A stretch of 6,586 bases of DNA from NCBI GenBank assembly GCA_026387215.1, contig JAPLMC010000029.1, forward strand, positions 1-6,586, written 5' to 3'. This document shows positions 5,360 to 6,586 of this stretch, one piece after another. The notes beneath the pieces were generated by a model that saw only the letters and a list, made by a program, of their open reading frames with translations, searched no databases and was not told where the DNA came from. The stretch's first letter is position 1, and every line of letters begins with the position of its first letter. The stretch comes from Candidatus Omnitrophota bacterium (GTDB taxonomy: Bacteria > Omnitrophota > Gorgyraeia > Gorgyraeales > Gorgyraeaceae). The position numbers and the translations under genes are program-made.

Positions 5360-5368
5360 TTATCCACA
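5360..5368 (+). promoter_or_regulatory. Isolated DnaA-box-like 9-mer
   Basis: TTATCCACA matches the strong DnaA-box consensus exactly. It is a single copy with no second box, and no dnaA, dnaN or partition gene is nearby. An origin is therefore not supported. It could be a DnaA titration or regulatory site, or chance. Confidence 0.2.
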
Positions 5369-5399
5369 GCATTTAAACAAATTGACGTAACTAATTTAA

Positions 5400-5423
5400 C
5401 CATAGATACTTATGGCTATTTTT
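5400..5423 (+). terminator. Weak candidate terminator between convergent genes
   Basis: CCATA (5400-5404) and TATGG (5411-5415) form a 5-bp stem with a 6-nt loop, followed by CTATTTTT. The stem is short and AT-rich and lies 172 nt past the stop of the exported gene, so support is thin. No better hairpin with a T-run was seen in the gap. Confidence 0.2.
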
Positions 5424-5564
5424 CATATATATACAAGTTAACATAAGATACATTATAGGCGCTTTGGCTTTGCATCAAAAGGCTCTGTTGATATGTTATT
5501 TGGCTTCTCTGATGTTTACCTAGACTTACTTGGATTTTTAAAACTCTGGCGTGAATCTATATGG

Positions 5565-6272
5565 CTAAACTTTTCCATTCAAATACCTAAGCCTTTTATT
5601 TTCTGGAAACTTCTCTATTGAATATCTGAGCATTGTCCTAGGCATTGATTTATAATGGCATTTTAAGAAGCTTTCTAATGCCCGCAAATCGCGCTTTCCA
5701 ACTTCTCTGAGCATCCATCCAACTGCTTTATGGATCAGGTCATAACTGTCTTTTAGTAAAATCCTGGCTATTTTTAAGGTATCTTTAAGCTGGCCATTTC
5801 TAATAAATCTATATGTTGAAACTATTGAAATCCTGCGTTCCCAAAGCGATTCGGATTTACTTAGACTATAAAGTTCTTTTTTAGATTTTTTTAATAAAAA
5901 ACTGCCGATAATTTCATGGCTTGATAAATCAACAAGATCCCAATTATTGATATATTTGGTATTGGTTAAATAAGCCTTATAAACAGCTTTTTTTTGAGCT
6001 TCGGTTTGAGCTTTTTGGAACTTTAATACCATGATTAAAAGCGCAAGAAGGCGTTCTTCATGTATAGGTGATTTTAGGAGCTTTATTGCCTCTTGTAGTG
6101 GTAAATCCTGGCACTCTTTTGCAACCTTTCTAATATTGGGTACAATTATACCTATAAATTTATCTCCTTCTCCGTATCCTCCTTTACCTGTCTTAAAAAA
6201 CCAAGAAAGGTCTCTTGCCTTTTTCTTGGAAGCGTATTTCCTGAGCTCTTTTTTGGCCTTAGCTATGCTCAT
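5565..6272 (-). CDS. AlkD-like DNA alkylation repair glycosylase
   Basis: 235 residues, a typical length for the AlkD family of HEAT-like-repeat DNA glycosylases. These remove alkylated bases such as 3-methyladenine and 7-methylguanine from DNA. The hallmark N-terminal motif FFKTGKGGYGEGDKFIGI spans residues 25-42 and is followed by VPNIRKVAK. YINNWDLVD (107-115) supplies W111 and D115, matching the base-lesion pocket Trp and catalytic Asp of Bacillus cereus AlkD. WERRISIVSTYRFI (144-157) and KAVGWMLREVGKRD (182-195, with W186) complete the DNA-binding face. The helical repeat pattern is continuous and no motif is missing, so an active enzyme is expected. It lies 20 nt downstream of a small gene on the same strand and probably shares its transcript. 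No clear Shine-Dalgarno sequence precedes the ATG. The plus-strand frame across its 5' half is only a shadow. Confidence 0.93.
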   Translation of the reverse strand: MSIAKAKKELRKYASKKKARDLSWFFKTGKGGYGEGDKFIGIIVPNIRKVAKECQDLPLQEAIKLLKSPIHEERLLALLIMVLKFQKAQTEAQKKAVYKAYLTNTKYINNWDLVDLSSHEIIGSFLLKKSKKELYSLSKSESLWERRISIVSTYRFIRNGQLKDTLKIARILLKDSYDLIHKAVGWMLREVGKRDLRALESFLKCHYKSMPRTMLRYSIEKFPENKRLRYLNGKV

Positions 6273-6291
6273 ATATGGTAATATATAATAG

Positions 6292-6586
6292 CTATGAAGT
6301 TGTGTTATCGTTAATTCTGATATGCTGAACTAAAATAGTGTCTATTGGCACTGTCATTGGAGTATCTGAATGAGGATTCTCTAATTTTGAAGCAGCTTTA
6401 TTTATTACTACTAATAATTCAGAAGCAATTTTATTTAATATTACTAAATAATCCCATCCTTTATCTTTAATAATAGCGTTGCATTCATTATATTTTTTTT
6501 CTTGTATATATTCACTAATAAACATAGTTTTTTGAAAATCTGTAAGCATCTGCCATTCTTTCACAGTAATCTTTGAACCATCCCAG
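6292..6586 (-). CDS. Partial small protein, unknown, 5' end outside window
   Basis: The frame stays open to the window edge, so the true start probably lies beyond 6586. A GTG at 6564 would give 90 residues, but the codons before it continue as WDGSKIT without a stop. The visible part reads TVKEWQMLTDFQKTMFISEY, then a Lys-rich helix with two Cys-free amphipathic stretches, and a polar tail ending in NDNTTS. The arrangement W-x-x-(M/L)-(S/T)-x-x-x-K followed by a hydrophobic helix resembles small periplasmic proteins of the type 'W..ms..eK..y..G'. That is a weak resemblance from memory and no family is assigned. It ends 20 nt before the AlkD-like gene, so the two probably form an operon. If a signal peptide exists it lies outside the window. 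Confidence 0.6.
   Translation of the reverse strand, partial: WDGSKITVKEWQMLTDFQKTMFISEYIQEKKYNECNAIIKDKGWDYLVILNKIASELLVVINKAASKLENPHSDTPMTVPIDTILVQHIRINDNTTS

Larger units (their letters stand above)
5229..5564. other. Convergent intergenic region without a supportable gene
   Basis: The 336-nt gap lies between the ends of two converging genes. I see no gene with a convincing start. A frame open from 5442 to 5621 has an internal ATG at 5493, but it runs into the end of the AlkD-like gene and matches nothing I recognise. The gap holds a weak hairpin at 5400-5415 followed by CTATTTTT, and a perfect DnaA-box 9-mer at 5360-5368. It may be decayed sequence. Confidence 0.6.

Noticed and set aside
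5296..5462. Inverted GCGCCT ... AGGCGC pair about 150 nt apart
   Set aside because: Only six bases match well and there is no direct repeat outside them, so it is not evidence of an insertion element.
5442..5621. Plus-strand open frame with an ATG at 5493 (42 codons), rich in Phe and Leu
   Set aside because: It runs antisense into the 3' end of the AlkD-like gene. The nearest AAGG lies 10 nt from the ATG, and the frame matches no family I know. It could be a relic but cannot be supported.
6031..6288. Plus-strand 85-codon frame
   Set aside because: It is antisense to the conserved N-terminal half of the AlkD-like gene.

Overview
AT-rich bacterial DNA, probably from an uncultured Gram-negative lineage. 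Two genes have clear export signals: a lipoprotein, and a Sec-exported protein whose mature N-terminus carries a short Leu-Arg-Pro-Pro motif. From memory, that motif just after a signal peptide is common in Candidatus Omnitrophota (Omnitrophica). I offer this assignment as an inference only. No rRNA, tRNA, CRISPR array, transposase or phage gene is visible.

Layout. (1) 1-1872, plus strand: a PilZ-domain protein, an M48-family metallopeptidase lipoprotein that overlaps it by 4 nt and ends in a small zinc-ribbon-like tail, and a second PilZ-domain protein. This looks like an envelope or cyclic-di-GMP-linked operon. (2) 1945-2336: two very small, overlapping, two-helix membrane proteins of unknown function. 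(3) 2409-3392: a PfkB/ribokinase-family sugar kinase. (4) 3555-5228: an exported protein built from PRPP-synthetase-like domains, with the N-terminal half of the fold apparently present twice. (5) 5229-5564: a convergent intergenic gap with no supportable gene. (6) 5565-6586, minus strand: an AlkD-like DNA alkylation repair glycosylase and, 20 nt upstream of it, the 3' part of a small protein that runs off the window.

The most interesting feature is a family of short, nearly perfect palindromes (35-38 bp, stems of 15-16 bp) sharing an AGGTTG/CAACCT core. One copy lies in the leader of the first PilZ gene, one between the M48 gene and the second PilZ gene, and one inside the kinase gene. The last is read in frame as about 12 extra residues just before the conserved IPAF...GAGDAF segment. 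The copies differ by paired, compensatory changes. This resembles in concept the Rickettsia palindromic elements that insert into open reading frames, and I do not recognise it as a named family.

Links between the genes are mostly inferred. The PilZ/M48 cluster may connect cyclic-di-GMP signalling to envelope protein turnover. The kinase and the PRPP-synthetase-like protein both concern pentose or sugar phosphates, but the export signal on the latter argues against a simple shared cytosolic pathway.
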